NCBI GenBank assembly: GCA_047495785.1
Contig: JBLDXI010000031.1
Coordinates: 1,178,001 to 1,242,000 of the forward strand
DNA from: Lepidodermella squamata
Taxonomy: Eukaryota; Gastrotricha
DNA: 64,000 bases
Direction of reading: 5' to 3'
The notes beneath the pieces were generated by a model that did not search any database, was not told the DNA's origin, and worked only from the letters and a program-made list of their open reading frames with translations. The stretch's first letter is position 1. Every line of letters starts with the position of its first letter. Below are positions 46,798-57,547 of the stretch, in pieces. A program made the translations under genes and the position numbers.

Positions 46798-47197
46798 GGG
46801 CATAATGATGAAAATGAGCCGTGAGCCGTTTTTGGCAAGGCCAAGATTTAAAACCTGCATGGCGAATGACCCCCCATCGCTGGTACCTTGTCGTTGGTTT
46901 GGGGTTTCGTTTCTACGACCAGTGGGGCTGTACCGATGCGGAGAGGCCGACGGCGAGAAGCAAATCTTCTAGCGCTTTTAGTGCTGGATTCAGTGCTGGA
47001 TGCGTGCCGGTCAATGCTAGGGACTGGTGCTGGATAATTGCCCGAACGAAAATTTTCAGGGTTATTTTGATATTTTTTAACTATTTTTCATTTTTCATTC
47101 TTACACATTAATTTGAAATTACCGGATAAACTCTGAAATAGTGAGAAACCTGAATATCGAAAAAACCCTTATTTATTATGCTCTGAAAAAACCCCGA
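46798..47197. other. Intergenic after SGNH copy 2
   Basis: No gene or repeat supported. At 46975-47035 there is a short internal repetition (gtgctgga/gtgctggat). Confidence 0.4.
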
Positions 47198-47348
47198 ATT
47201 ATTGCGGAAACTATGGGAATATTCCTGTCACCCACGACTCTAACTCTAATCGGCTCGAGCTGTCGCCATGTGTGAAATGGCGGCAATTCGAGCCGATTAG
47301 AGTTTGAGTCGTGGGTGACAGGAATATTCCCATAGTTTCCGCAATAAT
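47198..47348. repeat. 151-bp near-perfect fold-back
   Basis: The left arm from 47198 (attattgcggaaactatggg...) and the reverse complement of the right arm, ending at 47348, agree over about 72 bp with four mismatches. They are separated by a loop of about 7 nt (gtgtgaa). Either strand would fold into one long hairpin. No coding frame of note. It could be a fold-back MITE or a hairpin small-RNA precursor. Confidence 0.85.
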
Positions 47349-48052
47349 CGAGATTGAATAAGTACAATAATAAGGCGCCTGGCGTTATTATACACAGTAA
47401 AATAATTCATACAAACAGCACGCAGATAAATGGCATTTCACAGACAATTGGTGATTATTTAAAAAAGATTCAAATTATGGTATTCAAGTCTATTTATGTA
47501 TTTCAGTTAATGTTGAAGTAAAAGCTAAGGATGGCCGAATATCGCTCCGTAGGTTTTCGTTTCATCGTCGAAACTCACATCAAGTTAAGCCATCAACAAA
47601 TTTCTAAATTAGAGATAAAAATTATTAAAATAATTTTGAGAAATTTCGTCAATTTTAAACGAGATACTTCGTAATTATCCATGTTGATTACTTCGACTGC
47701 TACGTGATCATTTTTACTAAAATTTGCTAAATTTAATTTTTTAACTAAAAGATGAAGGATTCATCGTTAAAAATTTTCATATTATTTAGCTTCAGAGGGT
47801 ACCTATAGATATATAAAATTAATCTAGAATAGGTGATTAGTGGCAAGCTTGCCGCCATTTTAGCTAAGTTTGGGAAAAAATTAGGAAAAAATGTGGTTCC
47901 AATAGCAGCCCAGGGTTGAGAGGTCAAGTCGGTTGATAAACATCATAAAAAAAATGATTTGAATGATTCAAAAAATAATTTTTTGACTTTTGAGGTTAAT
48001 AATTTCGATGTTGAAATAGTAGTAGCCCAGGCTGCTATAGGAACAAATACCG
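47349..48052. other. AT-rich gap
   Basis: No gene, RNA or inverted repeat that I can support. Confidence 0.45.
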
Positions 48053-48968
48053 TCAGTTGGGGCTATCCGGACGGCGAAAAAAAATTACCCCCTGATTTTT
48101 TTGCATTTTTACACGTTTCAGAAGGTCCTGATTCCAATGGAACCAGGATTCCGAATAGCCCCACGGATGGGGCTATTCGGACAGGTGTGGGGCTATTAAT
48201 GATACATAAATATTCAATTCAAATATTACTAATATGCTGTGTTCAGTGGTCGAGTGGCTTGGGATGTGCTTCTAGAAAGCATAGCAAAGTACGAAAGCAG
48301 GGTTCGAGTCCACGCCGCGGAGCAATTTTTTTCCGCAAAATTTTTTTATTATCATTTTTATGCCCAAGAATTTGAGCAAACTAAAACACTGATTTTTAGT
48401 TGAATTATTTGTCAATTATAGTCGTAATTAATTAATTGGCACTGTCGTATGACACCAGTAAATTAGTCTTCTGCAGCCTTTCCAGCTCATTCAAAAATTA
48501 AAATGGAAATGAAGTTAAAGTCCGCATTAATCAGTAAGAAACCTTTGAAGAACGCAGTTCATTAGCATATTCAAATGGCAGACCGAATAGCCCCACAACA
48601 TCATTTTTTCGTGGGGCTAAAAGGACGCAATTAATTAGACAAAAGTACGAGTCGGATCGGGGCGTTTTTAATTTTCATGGGTGCCCTAGCGTCTGTAGAT
48701 TCAGGAAAAATTGGGCGCAGGTCCAGCAAAATTCTCTTCGGGTCCAGGTAATTCAACGCAGAACAGTGCTTAAACTGAGTCAAACTTACACCTGAAAGGT
48801 AAGGCCATATCTTTACAACCACTTACTCTCAGGCCATGAAATTTTTATAGCATATGGGTCGTCTTTCCACCTAACTCCGTGCAAAATTTCACTGCCAACG
48901 GCCGGGTAGTTTTCGAGCCATGCTCATTCTCCCGTTTTCATGAACATTCGTCCGAATAGCCCCACTGA
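48053..48968. mobile_element. MITE-like element with GGGGCTATTCGGAC motifs
   Basis: The left end tcagttggggctatccggac (48053 on) is the inverted counterpart of the right end (reverse complement tcagtggggctattcggacg, 48949-48968), with one gap and one mismatch. Two further copies of the motif are inside: a 12-bp-arm palindrome at 48151-48162 and 48169-48180 (CCGAATAGCCCC and its complement, 6-nt loop), and 48593-48604. A diverged copy of the internal sequence (ccccaggtttttacgcattt...ggtcctgactcc) occurs near 50850-50945. A tRNA-like sequence is included. Confidence 0.6.
48236..48323 (+). pseudogene. tRNA-Leu(UAG)-like sequence, degenerate
   Basis: A box AGTGGTCGAGTGG (48245-48257) and B box GGTTCGAGTCC (48301-48311) are present. 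The anticodon stem is GTGCT/AGCAT with loop TCTAGAA (anticodon TAG), followed by a long, type II variable region. The acceptor stem GCTGTGT/GCGGAGC pairs only with wobbles and one mismatch, two bases are extra before the 3' acceptor strand, and the T stem has two mismatches. A T run follows at 48325. It is best read as a tRNA pseudogene or the head of a tRNA-derived SINE. Confidence 0.45.
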
Positions 48969-49616
48969 CCCAGATTACCCCAAGTGACGGTACTGTATAT
49001 TTAGAGGGTAATGGGTGGTAGTTCAATCGCTGACTGGAAAAAGATGCTCTGGCATTGAAAATGAGGGTGAAATCCAAGTGCTAATAAGGTTGCAAAATTG
49101 CAAAGTGTTTTGTTCATTTCTGAAACTAGTTCAAAGACACCGTGACGCAACAATGGTGACTCAACTTGACAGAAAAGTTCAGAAAAACCCGCAAATAAAT
49201 ACTCGATTACGCGCTTTAATAAATCGGAGTTTTTTTTCGCTTTGTACCTATGCACATTTCAAAACCCCTGAAAATATCTAAGACTGTTTTAGCTCGCAAA
49301 CATTAATTTTGCGATGGTCTGAAATATCCTAAAAAACGTCGAGAATTGCCGAAAGATTATTTTGGGTTTTTCACATATTTTAATTAAACACCAGGAAAAC
49401 CCGTCTATATCTGAATGGATGGAAACGTTGCTTCATAAATCGGAGTTTATCAGCTTCGGTTTTTATTAAAAAGCCCAATTAAATTCAGAAAAAACGAGAA
49501 TAAGCTCGGAATATCTCGGAAATGCCAAAACAGTTCTTTAAAAATTTTTGTTCGGGTGTGCTGGATAGTGCGGAAAATTGGTGCTGGATAGGTGCTGAAA
49601 GTCGTGCTGGATACAA
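48969..49616. other. Gap before LINE fragment
   Basis: No gene supported. A short gtgctggat repetition occurs at 49557-49615, like that at 46975-47035. Confidence 0.4.
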
Positions 49617-49967
49617 TTGGAAAAGTCTGGTGTTAGACAAAGATGCGTTATCTCTTCGATGATGTTCTGCATCGCGATCGATTTCGTCATGCGTTGCACG
49701 ACGGAAAAAGCGCACAACGGCATTCAGTGGACGCTATTTCAACAGCTGCACGACTTGGACTTCGCAGACGACCTGGCTTTACTAGCCACTTGCGCGAAAC
49801 ACCAACAAGAAAAAACGGACAAGTTGCAGCGGATAGCTGGCAGTGTAGTTCTCCAGATCAACGTTGCCAAAACCAAGGTGATGCGAATTAATCTACCCAA
49901 TGCACACGACAAGATCAAGATCAACAACGAAGAACTAGAAGAAGTACGCGAATACCTCGTTGACTAG
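49617..49967 (+). mobile_element. Non-LTR reverse transcriptase fragment
   Basis: A 116-residue open stretch with RT hallmarks: SGVRQRCVISSMMFCIAIDF (usually VRQGC.LSP.LF), a catalytic block HDLDFADDLALLA (FADD) and VAKTKVMRINLPN, ending in EELEEVREYLVD where intact elements read EEFTYLG-like sequence. It belongs to a different LINE lineage from the element at 34-38 kb. It is truncated at both ends, with no endonuclease nearby. Confidence 0.8.
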
Positions 49968-50296
49968 GCCTGGCCTGATACCATCATAACATGCGTCAGG
50001 GGGTAGCCGAGCAAACGGGCGTAATTTTTTCCGCCTGGACGATTTTTGACAAACCGCTTCAAGTCGTGTACTTTCAACTTAACTGAAATTTATTAAGTGG
50101 AGTCCAGCAAACAAAATGTCTCAAAAAAATCCTCAAAAATAACCTAATTTTATATGAAAAATAACATTTAGAACCCTGGAGATAAGGCAGTCTCCAAAAA
50201 TGCAATAACATTTCGATGAGATCTGGCTGAAGCTTATGGTACTGCTACATACATAGGCAAGGGGCATCCACGCCTGTAAATAGCCCGAGTCTCGGA

Positions 50297-50360
50297 AATT
50301 GAGGGTTTACATTACTTTGCCGTCATAAACAAAGCAACAGACCGGAAACTAACAAGCTTG
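50297..50360 (+). pseudogene. Relic of the SGNH-family C-terminal domain
   Basis: The sequence around gggtttacattactttgccg translates as GFTLLCRHKQSNRPETNK. It is about 85% identical in DNA to the longer relic at 54291 on, which aligns with GFPSTYCPRFNRCLEP of copy 1. Too short and altered to be coding. Confidence 0.45.
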
Positions 50361-51342
50361 CCATCACTTGGGTGTCGTAATTTTCAAATAAAAAGTTGAA
50401 AGGGTACACTGTAACAAAGGGTGAAGTTGAAAGGGTACGAAGCAGTACACGGTAAAAAATAGGGTGGTGATTACCCAGGATTTACCCTCTTTCAATTGTT
50501 TGAGGTGTGCATGCTCTTGACAATTGCTTTGTGGTAATTCGCTCCAGGGTAAAAGTGGGGTAAATATCCTCTTATTAGGTGGCAATTAACTGTGGCAATC
50601 ACCTTCGCGCCAAACACGCAAACTGTCGCCCAAATGCGAGATGCGTATACAATATGCGCAAACGTGTCACTTTAAATGGATTGTTCGATTTTCAGGCATA
50701 GATGACTATTAAAAGCTAATTAAGTACCAGTTGCTTTTCAAACTGATAGCTTAGGTTGTTTCGGTGATTTTTCAGTGGTATATACTTTTCACAAAATCGG
50801 AAAATATTTCACAGAAATAGCTACCGCCATTTGGAGCAAATGGCCACCACAAAAAATAACCCCAGGTTTTTACGCATTTTACATAGGGTCCTGACTCCGA
50901 GTTTATAAAAAGCTGAATTCGAACAGGTATGGGCCAAATAGGCCTTGTGTTTTCCAATAAATTGACGTCGCCGTCTTATATAATGATTGATTAGCGGGTT
51001 TACTTGGCTATGATGCGCTTCAAGACTTTAATTTTTCGACCAATTAGCCCCAAACTTTGATTTTCCTCAAATGACAGTATTGGTTCACCTTTCCTCGCAA
51101 TATTATTATTTGATAGCACCCGCCATGGCATCTGCTCATTAGCTATATAGATGCTACCCACCAGTAATAGCTAATCATTAAATACTGTTTTATGGTGGCG
51201 ATTAGTTTTTATGCGTAATGAGAGTGCAAGCGCCGGCTACGTGTCATCAGTGCGCGCGTCTAAGATGACCCACATTTTTACCCAGAATTTTATTATACCT
51301 AACCTCCCTATGCAAGTAGTGCAAAGCAAAAAGCAATATAAC
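50361..51342. other. Gene-free segment
   Basis: No coding region. At 50850-50945 it carries a diverged copy of the internal part of the 48.1 kb element. Otherwise AT-rich, with a short repetition gttgaaagggtac (50395, 50427). Confidence 0.45.
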
Positions 51343-51791
51343 TGTTACATTGAGAGTGTCGAATCGTTGAAAGTGCACTTTCCACGCACGAATTTCCATT
51401 GAAAGTGAACTTTCAATATTGAAAGTATACTATCCCCCATGGAAAGTATACTCTCAATAAAAAGATATGCATTGAGAGTAGACGCTAACAAATGTCCATT
51501 GTTTCTCCCGTCTGGAGCAGCCGAAAGAGTACTCTCAATAAAAGGATGGAACATCTTTTGCGTGGAAAGTATACTCTCCATGAAATGATCGAGTTTCTTT
51601 AGCATGGAAAGTTCACATTCAATAAGTGATATCGTGGAAAGTAAACTCTCAATGAGCGTCTTTTTATTGAAAGTATACTCTCCATGGGGTAAAGTGTACT
51701 TTCAATATTGAAAGTTCACTTTTTCTCACTTTCAATGAAAAAAGGCCCATTGAGAGTTAACTCTCAACGATTCGACACTCTCAATGTAACA
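51343..51791. mobile_element. 449-bp MITE built from a palindromic GAAAGTATACTCTC-type motif
   Basis: The left terminus from 51343, tgttacattgagagtgtcga (continuing atcgttga), is the exact reverse complement of the right terminus ending at 51791. The inverted repeat is at least 28 bp. A 4-bp flanking duplication (taac) is plausible. The interior contains about a dozen copies of a 14-16 bp palindrome-like unit (gaaagtatactctc, gaaagtgaactttc, gagagttaactctc and so on), usually bordered by catt/caat or catgg. No coding capacity on either strand. Confidence 0.85.
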
Positions 51792-51992
51792 TAACCAGAT
51801 TTTCTTAGATAGCAAAAGCGACTTGAACCGGATGCCAAAATCTCTCTATGTGGCGCTCCGAGGCTTTTCCACAGCGCGCGGCACTCATGAGTTACCGTGA
51901 TTACCTTAGAGGCGTCGTGTAAGGTGATTACCATATGTACTTAGCAGCGGGGTGCGACATCTTGACGCGCCCCATGACGCGCGGGCTGATCG

Positions 51993-52025
51993 CCTAGCTA
52001 TACACGTTGTTCGTGTATAGCTAGG
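51993..52025. repeat. Perfect 14-bp hairpin
   Basis: CCTAGCTATACACG (51993-52006), loop ttgtt, and its exact complement (52012-52025). It lies between the MITE and the upstream edge of the duplicated SGNH block. Function unknown. Confidence 0.6.
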
Positions 52026-52249
52026 CCGCTGCGCAGTTGCGTGAATAAAACAGGCAATATAAAATATGAAGAAAAAAGGGAATAGGTACCTATGAGTTAA
52101 GAAAGGTGATTACCACGGCTTCAATGAAATCAGCACATGAATAAACACAGTAGCCAGTGGTGGAGCGAACGTTGATATTTTCGGGACAAATTTGGTAAAC
52201 AATGTTTGAAGTCAATGTTTGGCAAACATGTTTGCCCGTTTATCCAAAT

Positions 52250-54278
52250 TGCTCGTTACATGCGAAAATCGCGAGACTTGAAACAAGTCAGGTTTACTCA
52301 ATGGGTTGAGCACTAGCATCTTTTATCAAAGAACCGATGTGGTGATTTGACACGCGTTTGTGGCCTGCCCTTTGAAAACATCACGCGAACCTATAAAAAA
52401 CAACTTTGATTGAAATTTTATTAATATGTAGTTGTTTTTATGTTAAATCGGAATGTTAAATTCAATATTTCATCACAGGCACCAGTGTTTGTTCGCAACT
52501 GTTCTAGCCCTATTATTATTGGGACTGCTTGCGAATTACGAACGACTGAAGTCGTTCAATGAACCATTCCCCTTGAATGTGGCGAAAGGCGAGGGTCTAA
52601 CCGCCATTCAGCAGGAGAGCCTTCGACTAATTTCCAATTCAATGTTCAGCGAATTTTATACCGGGTTTTTCGACGATGCAATCGCCAATTATGGCGACCA
52701 GAGCCGCTTCCACAGCACCATTTTGCGACTCATTGGTGACAATTCGACTGGTAACCACAAAAAGAGGCTGAGAATAGCTGTTATTGGAGGGTCTAATTCT
52801 AACGGGAGGAGTAACACGGTATTTCACTGTTCACTATATCGACATCGTCATACTTCAACGATTTGATTTGCACAGGGACCAAACTACTTTGATCGAGTGT
52901 GCACGTGGTTTCGAAAAGCTGTTAAACCTTTCAAGGTCGAAGTTGTCTGCGAAAATTGGGCAATGGGTGCAACCGGAAAGTACGTATAACTGCTTATTTT
53001 TTTCAGGAAGCAACGCTTTTATTCATCTTTTCTATAGTTTGTTGTATAAATTTTGCTTGCATGACATGATTGATCTAAAAAAGTTGGACATACTCTTCAC
53101 GGAATTCGCCATCAACGACCCCGAAGGAGACATTGGCATGAAGGATTTTACTCATCTTATTGAGCATGTATCGTTGACGAACCCGAATGTTCACATAGTT
53201 AACGTCGAACTAGATCGTGGTTGGATGCCTCTGGGCATAAATGTGCCGGGATTCAACTTGACAATATGGCGATGCAAGATGTACTTCAAACCCCCTTTCC
53301 ACCGTTTGGTTGCAAAGCGATACAACTTTCCATCAATTAAAGTGTACCATTTTTACTGCGGGCATGACTCAAGAAACGTTTCTCTAAATGCCATGAAAGG
53401 TAACCTAGTCGATAGCAACTCTTTTATCTATTGTTGCTTGTGCGTTTCAGATGGCTATCTGTTTAAGGACGGTGTTCATCCTGGTCCATTGGTACACGTA
53501 ATGCTTAGCGAGTTCTTGGTGGCATACTTCAAGCGATCGATTAATAAGCTCATCGAATCCAATGTTCAGCCCGTTGTTTCCGAGCCAATTATAGAAGCTT
53601 TCAGAGACAACCCTTTCCATTCGCAATGCTTTTTATCAGCAGCACCAGGTCCTCGAAACTCAACAAATCATAAGCTAGAAGAGGCTTTCATTGAATCGCC
53701 TGGAAACAAATTAACCGTCTGGGATCGCGACGCTCTCAACGCAGTTCAGATATTGAAGCCAATCAACTCTACTGATCGATTTGTTTTCAAACATTTTACG
53801 AAGTTTCGCATTGAACCAGGATTTCCGACTACTTACTGTGCGAGATTGAAGAAATGCTTCGAGCCACAGGTTGTACTGTCTCATAAGGGGGACCCGGAAG
53901 TCAACAAGGCAATAACGATCACTGCGAATTATTCCCTATCATCGGGACAAAAGCTTCAATCGATGTACACCTTGCACTTAAGCAAGCGCGGTACTTCCAC
54001 ACTCTACGAGTACCCGCTGTTGGCTGGCCCGAGGAAAGCTGTGAAATGTTTTGCTGAGAATTCCACGATTATTAATGACATTGAGTCGGCAGAGTTGAAG
54101 TTTGAGCAGATTAGTGATAAAAACTTGCCTTTTTCGATGTTAACAATTATGTTTGTTTTTGATTGCCCCGATGCGAACAAATAAAACAATGAAAAGTTTC
54201 TCTCTTCTTTTTACGGTAGAATATTCAGCCCAGTTCTGGAGCAGCAGATGAAAGCACAGCAACAACAAATGTACGGAC
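52250..54278. repeat. Segmental duplication, unit B (contains SGNH copy 3)
   Basis: Direct copy of 44788-46797, 7.5 kb downstream. From the ATG through intron 3 the units appear identical except for one inserted base in intron 3. The first half of exon 4 is clearly diverged, and the last 190 bp of the gene are again almost identical. Confidence 0.85.
52453..54184 (+). CDS. SGNH-hydrolase-like type II membrane protein, copy 3
   Basis: Exons 52453-52818, 52876-52979, 53038-53399 and 53451-54184 give 521 residues. Exons 1-3 are identical to copy 2 (anchor CLFATVLALLLLGLLANY, GGSNSNGRS, NWAMGATGN, LFTEFAINDPEG). Exon 4 keeps the consensus forms FKDGVHPGPLVHVM and NPFHSQCFLSAAPG that copy 2 has lost. 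Intron 3 is 51 nt with no in-frame stop, because of a one-base insertion relative to copy 2, so retaining it would insert 17 residues before the catalytic His block. The C-terminal Cys domain is complete (TYCARLKKCFEPQ). Likely lumenal or extracellular esterase-like protein of unknown substrate. Confidence 0.8.
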
Positions 54279-54290
54279 ATGATATAATCG

Positions 54291-54440
54291 AGGGTTTACT
54301 TTACTTTGCCGTCATAGACAACGCTGTAGCAGTCCTGAAACTATCAAGGGACATCCGGCTGCAAACGGAAAGACGATAGCCATCACAGCACAGTGCAACC
54401 TAACATCACGGCGAGCTGTAAAATCGACAGCCTGGCCCTA
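54291..54440 (+). pseudogene. Relic of a fifth SGNH-family gene (C-terminal domain)
   Basis: Just downstream of copy 3, the frame GFTLLCRHRQRCSSPETIKG followed by HPAANGKTIAITAQCNLTSR and RAVKSTAWP aligns with copy 1 GFPSTYCPRFNRCLEP...YKGEPTAKNRLLSITAQYTF and copy 4 HKGDPAAKKMIKITATYT. No other exon of this copy is present. It is a truncated gene remnant. Confidence 0.65.
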
Positions 54441-55630
54441 AGCACAACCCTGCGGCGTTATTATCAATAGCTATTTGCCCCCATTTAAAATAAAACTAAA
54501 CTCTATCATTCGCCTCTTGGTTGGGAATCTTTGAGTCATCAACTATTATAAATGCATTTCAACCTATTGAAATCAGGCAATTTCGATTAATTGGGGCAAT
54601 TGATCGAAGGTCATTTATTGCTAACACCTCATTTTTTAATTATCTTGCCATGCAAAACACTTATCATAAGTTCCCGCAGAAATATAATAAAAAACACCAT
54701 TTATCGTGCTACTAAATTGCGTGTAAATTCAACGGTGTAATAGTTACGATAATTTCCGTTACCTTGGTAAAAATTATTTTAAATAAACCACAGTTATGAT
54801 AACGTACGTTACAGTAAAGAACGTACGATCAATTGCCCCATTGATTTTATTTATGAATCATAATTACGCCATATTTGTAGTTGTAAAAACGTGATTAGCC
54901 GGAAGAAGCTAGAATCTGCACGTGCCTTTTTGGTTCATTCATAGCTATGCTTTTCAAGAATGGCATAATAATTATAAATTTGAAATAAAAAATAATTTGG
55001 GCACAGTCTTACGCGTCTTACAAATGATTTTACAATTGGATTGGAACTCGTCTTTTCGACTCTCATTCTTGCTGCCATCATAATTCGAGCATATAGCAAC
55101 GCAATTAAGCTCTGAGCGCAATTCCAATCCGGTCCATCGATTATAATAGAACATTTCAAATATCTCATCCATCATCAATGCCGGCTAAGTTCCTTCGAAC
55201 GAATCGCCTAGCCATGACCCTTCAAGGTAGACAAGCCATGGGCCATGGCCATCGAGGTTTTTGAAAGCCTTACTATTCTACCGGTTCCCATGTATTTTTA
55301 ATTGGCACCCCGATCAAGTTGGGAAAACCTCCCAATTGAATCCCGATTTAGTTTAATTGCTTGAAACTATCAGTTTTGAATAGTATGAGGTGAAAGATCT
55401 GTGGAATTAAATTTGAGCGTTTGGAGCTGTAATTCGAATAGAATGCGGAATAACGTTAAAAGTTAAACCCGCTTATAAGGACTGGAAATTTCAATTATTG
55501 CCTTATCCTTGGCCTTGTTTATTTCTATTTAAAAGTGAATGAAAAAACAATGGATTTTTTTCAATGACATCGTAATTTTACTAATCCATTGAGAGATTTA
55601 GTCATATTTTTTATTCACATAGATGAAAAC
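54441..55630. other. Gap between SGNH relic and copy 4
   Basis: AT-rich with no coding region supported. It includes the small inverted-repeat element at 54592-54840 described separately. Confidence 0.45.
54592..54840. mobile_element. Short inverted-repeat element, MITE-like
   Basis: tggggcaattgatcg (54592-54606) is repeated in inverted orientation at 54826-54840 (cgatcaattgcccca). About 249 bp, AT-rich and non-coding, with an internal acgtacg palindrome cluster near 54803-54827. No clear target duplication. Confidence 0.5.
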
Positions 55631-57357
55631 ATGCTGGATTCAGCTGTTCATCAAAGGCTGAAATTTTGGCCTATAGCAGTGCTAGCCCTGTTCACTCTTG
55701 GTTTGATTGCCAATTATGACAATTGGAGGCCCTTCAGCGAGCCATTCGCGTTAATTCCGGTTAAAGGCGGAGGACTTACGCCGTTTCAGCAGCAGATACT
55801 CCGTCAAATCTCAAGTTCAAAATTCAGTGAATTTTACGCCGGATTCTTCGCTGATTCAATTGCCAATTATGGCGACCAAAGTCGCTTTCATAACACGATC
55901 CTTCGACTAGTGGGCGGAAATTTCACGGCTGGCCATAGGAAGAAGCTAAGGATGGCTGTAATTGCAGGGTCTAATTCACACGGGAGGACTAGCTTGGTAA
56001 ATAATAACTGTTCCTTTAACCATTGAAGGCTGAAGATATTTTTACAGGCAGCGAACTACTTCGATCGAGTATGCGGATGGTTTTCTAAATCGTTAAAGCC
56101 GTTCAAGGTCGACGTCATCTGCGAAAATTGGTCAATGGGTGCTACTGGAAGGTAAGCTGCTCACGTTATACCAGCACAATTAATCCTCTCAATTTTTCAA
56201 GTTTACTGTATAAATTTTGCTTGGACGAGATGATTGATCTCAAGAAGCTGGACATCCTCTTCACGGAATTCGCCATCAATGATTCGCCTGAGACGCACGT
56301 GCGCATGGAAGACTACGCTCAGCTTATTGAGCACATTTGGAAAGTAAATCCGAACGTTCAAATCGTAAACTTGGAGCTCGATTTCGGATGGCGCCCACTT
56401 GGTATCAAGGCTAACAAATTTATGCATAACCTATGGCGGTGCCAGCTCTACTTCAAGCCTTCCTTCCACCGTAAGGTTGCGGAACGATACGACTTTGCTT
56501 CAATCAGAATGCACCACTTTTTCTGCGGACACGACTCGAGAAACGTCACTCTGAATTCAATGAGAGGTATTTTGAATTTTGAAGTCAAATAGGATAGGCA
56601 TTGTGAAGTTTGTACAGATGGCTACCTTTCCAAGTTGGACAACATCCATCCGGGTCCATTGGTCCACATAATGATTAGCGAGTTCTTGGTGGCTTACTTC
56701 AAGAGATCGATTAACCAGCTTCTGGAATCCGAAGTTCGGACTGTTATCCCCGCGCCATTGCTAGAAGTGGCGAAAACCGGCCCGTTCCATTCGCAATGCT
56801 TCCTATCTGTGACACCAGGCCACTGCAATTCAACAAATCATAAGCTGGAACAGGCTCTCATTCAAACGCCTCAACAAAACGTCACAACCATGCAACGCGA
56901 TGCTCTAAATGCCGTTCTGATATTGAAGGGCGTCAATTCAACCGCACAATTCATGTTTAACAACTTCACGAAGAACCACTTGGTAACAGGATTTCCGGCA
57001 ACTTACTGCCCAAAGTTTAACAAATGCTTCGAGCCAAGATTGGTGCTAGGACACAAGGGTGACCCAGCTGCCAAAAAGATGATAAAGATAACAGCGACGT
57101 ACACCTCAACAACCAGCGAAACATTCCACTCGGTCTTCAACTTGGACTTGGGCAGAAGGAGCAAGAACACAATTTACGAATATCCAGTGCTGGTTGGACC
57201 AAGAAAAGCTATTCCATGCTTTAGTAGAAACACCTCGGTGATTAACGATATTGAATCAGCGGCTGTGAAGTTTGAGCAACTGAGTTTGAGCAAAAAGCGT
57301 TTTCCCCTGTCATTGTTATCGATTGTGTTTGTCTTTGATTGCCCAGATTTGAAATAA
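55631..57357 (+). CDS. SGNH-hydrolase-like type II membrane protein, copy 4
   Basis: Exons 55631-55996, 56048-56151, 56202-56566 and 56618-57357 give 524 residues. The start is ATG 55631 (MLDSAVHQRLKFWPIAVLAL), aligning with the other copies' starts. The membrane anchor is about 12-27. Catalytic blocks are the most canonical of the four: VIAGSNSHGRTS, NWSMGATGS, LFTEFAINDSPE and KLDNIHPGPLVH (DxxH). The C-terminal domain has FHSQCFLSVTPGHCNST and TYCPKFNKCFEPR. AATAAA overlaps the stop. It is the most diverged member relative to copies 2/3. The MAM-domain gene starts 190 bp downstream on the same strand. Confidence 0.82.
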
Positions 57358-57547
57358 AGCTATCAAATTCAGCATGATGCTTTCTTATTCTAATCATCCA
57401 AAAAACCCTTGAGATAAATTTGGAACCGTTATCATAGCAAGACAGATAAAGAACTCAGCAAGAGATAAGCTTGTGGCGAGAGACAGATCGTGAGCATTTG
57501 AACTTGTTTTCTCCACGTTTTGGTACTCAAAACAACAATTCTGCTGA

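Noticed and set aside
48236-48323. Functional tRNA-Leu gene
   Set aside because: Two T-stem mismatches, extra bases before the acceptor strand and an acceptor-stem mismatch make function unlikely.
52784-54184. 466-codon continuous frame starting inside exon 1 of SGNH copy 3
   Set aside because: Its first part is the wrong frame of exons 1-2 and their introns. The spliced four-exon model preserves the family sequence.
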